A stretch of 64,000 nt of DNA from UBA5704 sp036380715 (lineage in GTDB: Bacteria; Acidobacteriota; Thermoanaerobaculia; Multivoradales; UBA5704): positions 1 through 64,000 of the forward strand of contig DASVEF010000079.1 in NCBI GenBank assembly GCA_036380715.1. Direction: 5' to 3'. Every line of letters starts with the position of its first letter. The first letter of the stretch is position 1. The position numbers were made by a program, and so were the translations under genes. The notes beneath the pieces were generated by a model. It did no database searches. It was not told where the DNA came from and was given only the letters and a program-made list of their open reading frames with translations. Below are positions 63,695 to 64,000 of this stretch, piece after piece.

Positions 63695-64000
63695 TCATCT
63701 CTGACAGCGGGTACAGTAAAAAGTGCTCCTCCCCGCCTGGACGATCCGCCGGATCGGAGCGCCGCAAACCGCGCAGGGCTCCCCTTCCCGGCCGTAGACG
63801 CCGAGCGAGACCTGGAAGTAGCCGCTCCTCCCCTCGCCGTCGGCGAAATCGTTGAGCGTGGTCCCCCCCTGGTCGATCGCCCGCCGCAGCACCGCCTTGC
63901 CCGCCTCGGCCACGCGGTCCCAGCGGCCGGCGGAGATCCGGCGGACCGACCGCGACGGGTGGACCCCGGCGCAAAAGAGCGCCTCGGTGGCGTAGATGTT
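63695..64000 (-). CDS. mutM: Formamidopyrimidine-DNA glycosylase, C-terminal part (runs off the window)
   Basis: The 101 residues present are the C-terminal part of MutM/Fpg: NIYATEALF, then VLRRAIDQGGTTLNDFADG and the zinc finger PCAVCGAPIRRI...FYCTRCQR. The arginine and glutamine-rich end of the finger that contacts DNA is intact. It excises oxidised purines such as 8-oxoguanine. The N-terminal catalytic proline lies beyond the window edge. It is the first visible gene of the minus-strand run with the DinB-like protein and udk. Confidence 0.95.
   Translation of the reverse strand, partial: NIYATEALFCAGVHPSRSVRRISAGRWDRVAEAGKAVLRRAIDQGGTTLNDFADGEGRSGYFQVSLGVYGREGEPCAVCGAPIRRIVQAGRSTFYCTRCQR

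Overview
The window is very G+C-rich, densely coding chromosomal DNA with no rRNA, tRNA, phage or conjugation genes. Gene content points to an Acidobacteriota-like bacterium, perhaps of the Thermoanaerobaculia type. This placement is inferred from familiar family combinations: zinc-finger/TPR proteins, short exported peptides ending in DPNG motifs, secreted repeat proteins with a CRLLDTR-type C-terminal domain, and a BNR lipoprotein with a recurrent C-terminal domain. No marker gene fixes the taxonomy.

Layout. 1-4.8 kb: a rifamycin phosphotransferase gene (rph) behind a rifampin-associated-element-like palindrome, a 21-bp minisatellite, a zinc-ribbon rhomboid protease and a molybdopterin oxidoreductase. 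4.8-7.7 kb: a tight cysteine-biosynthesis operon (CysM-like synthase, JAMM protease, CysO-MoeZ fusion). 7.9-18 kb: an S10 peptidase, an unknown protein, a BNR lipoprotein, a DUF1684 protein, and an ABC ATPase overlapping a permease-aminopeptidase fusion. 18-25 kb: a structured leader, an exported peptide plus a zinc-finger/TPR protein (module 1), two PRC-barrel paralogues, a beta-helix protein, a threonine dehydratase and a metzincin lacking the first zinc histidine. 25-35 kb: an Lhr helicase carrying an in-frame palindromic insertion, divergent from a DUF4062/NB-ARC/TPR (NLR-like) gene followed closely by a secreted repeat protein. 35-46 kb: exported peptide plus TPR module 2, an XRE regulator, a GNAT acetyltransferase, a 16-repeat secreted protein, a lysyl oxidase and a KaiC-like ATPase with a hybrid histidine kinase. 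46-64 kb: lipid and envelope genes (MATE, App1-like, nitrilase, two glycosyltransferases, PAP2), MtaB, a DsbD-like/redoxin pair, a membrane Ser/Thr kinase, and a six-gene minus-strand run (mutM, dinB-like, udk, PTPS-III, lipoprotein, O-methyltransferase).

Three repeat classes recur. (i) Three unrelated intergenic minisatellites all have a period of about 21 bp. (ii) About a dozen REP-like CCCTCACCCCC...CCCTCTCCC/GGGAGAGGG palindromes sit at gene 3' ends, sometimes supplying C-terminal codons and stop codons. (iii) Two larger compound palindromic elements occur, one of them inside a gene.

The best candidates for an undescribed system are the two exported-peptide/TPR modules. Their architecture resembles secreted-peptide/TPR-receptor signalling, although no function can be proved from sequence. 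The NLR-like gene and the CysO-MoeZ fusion beside a JAMM protease are the next most interesting loci.
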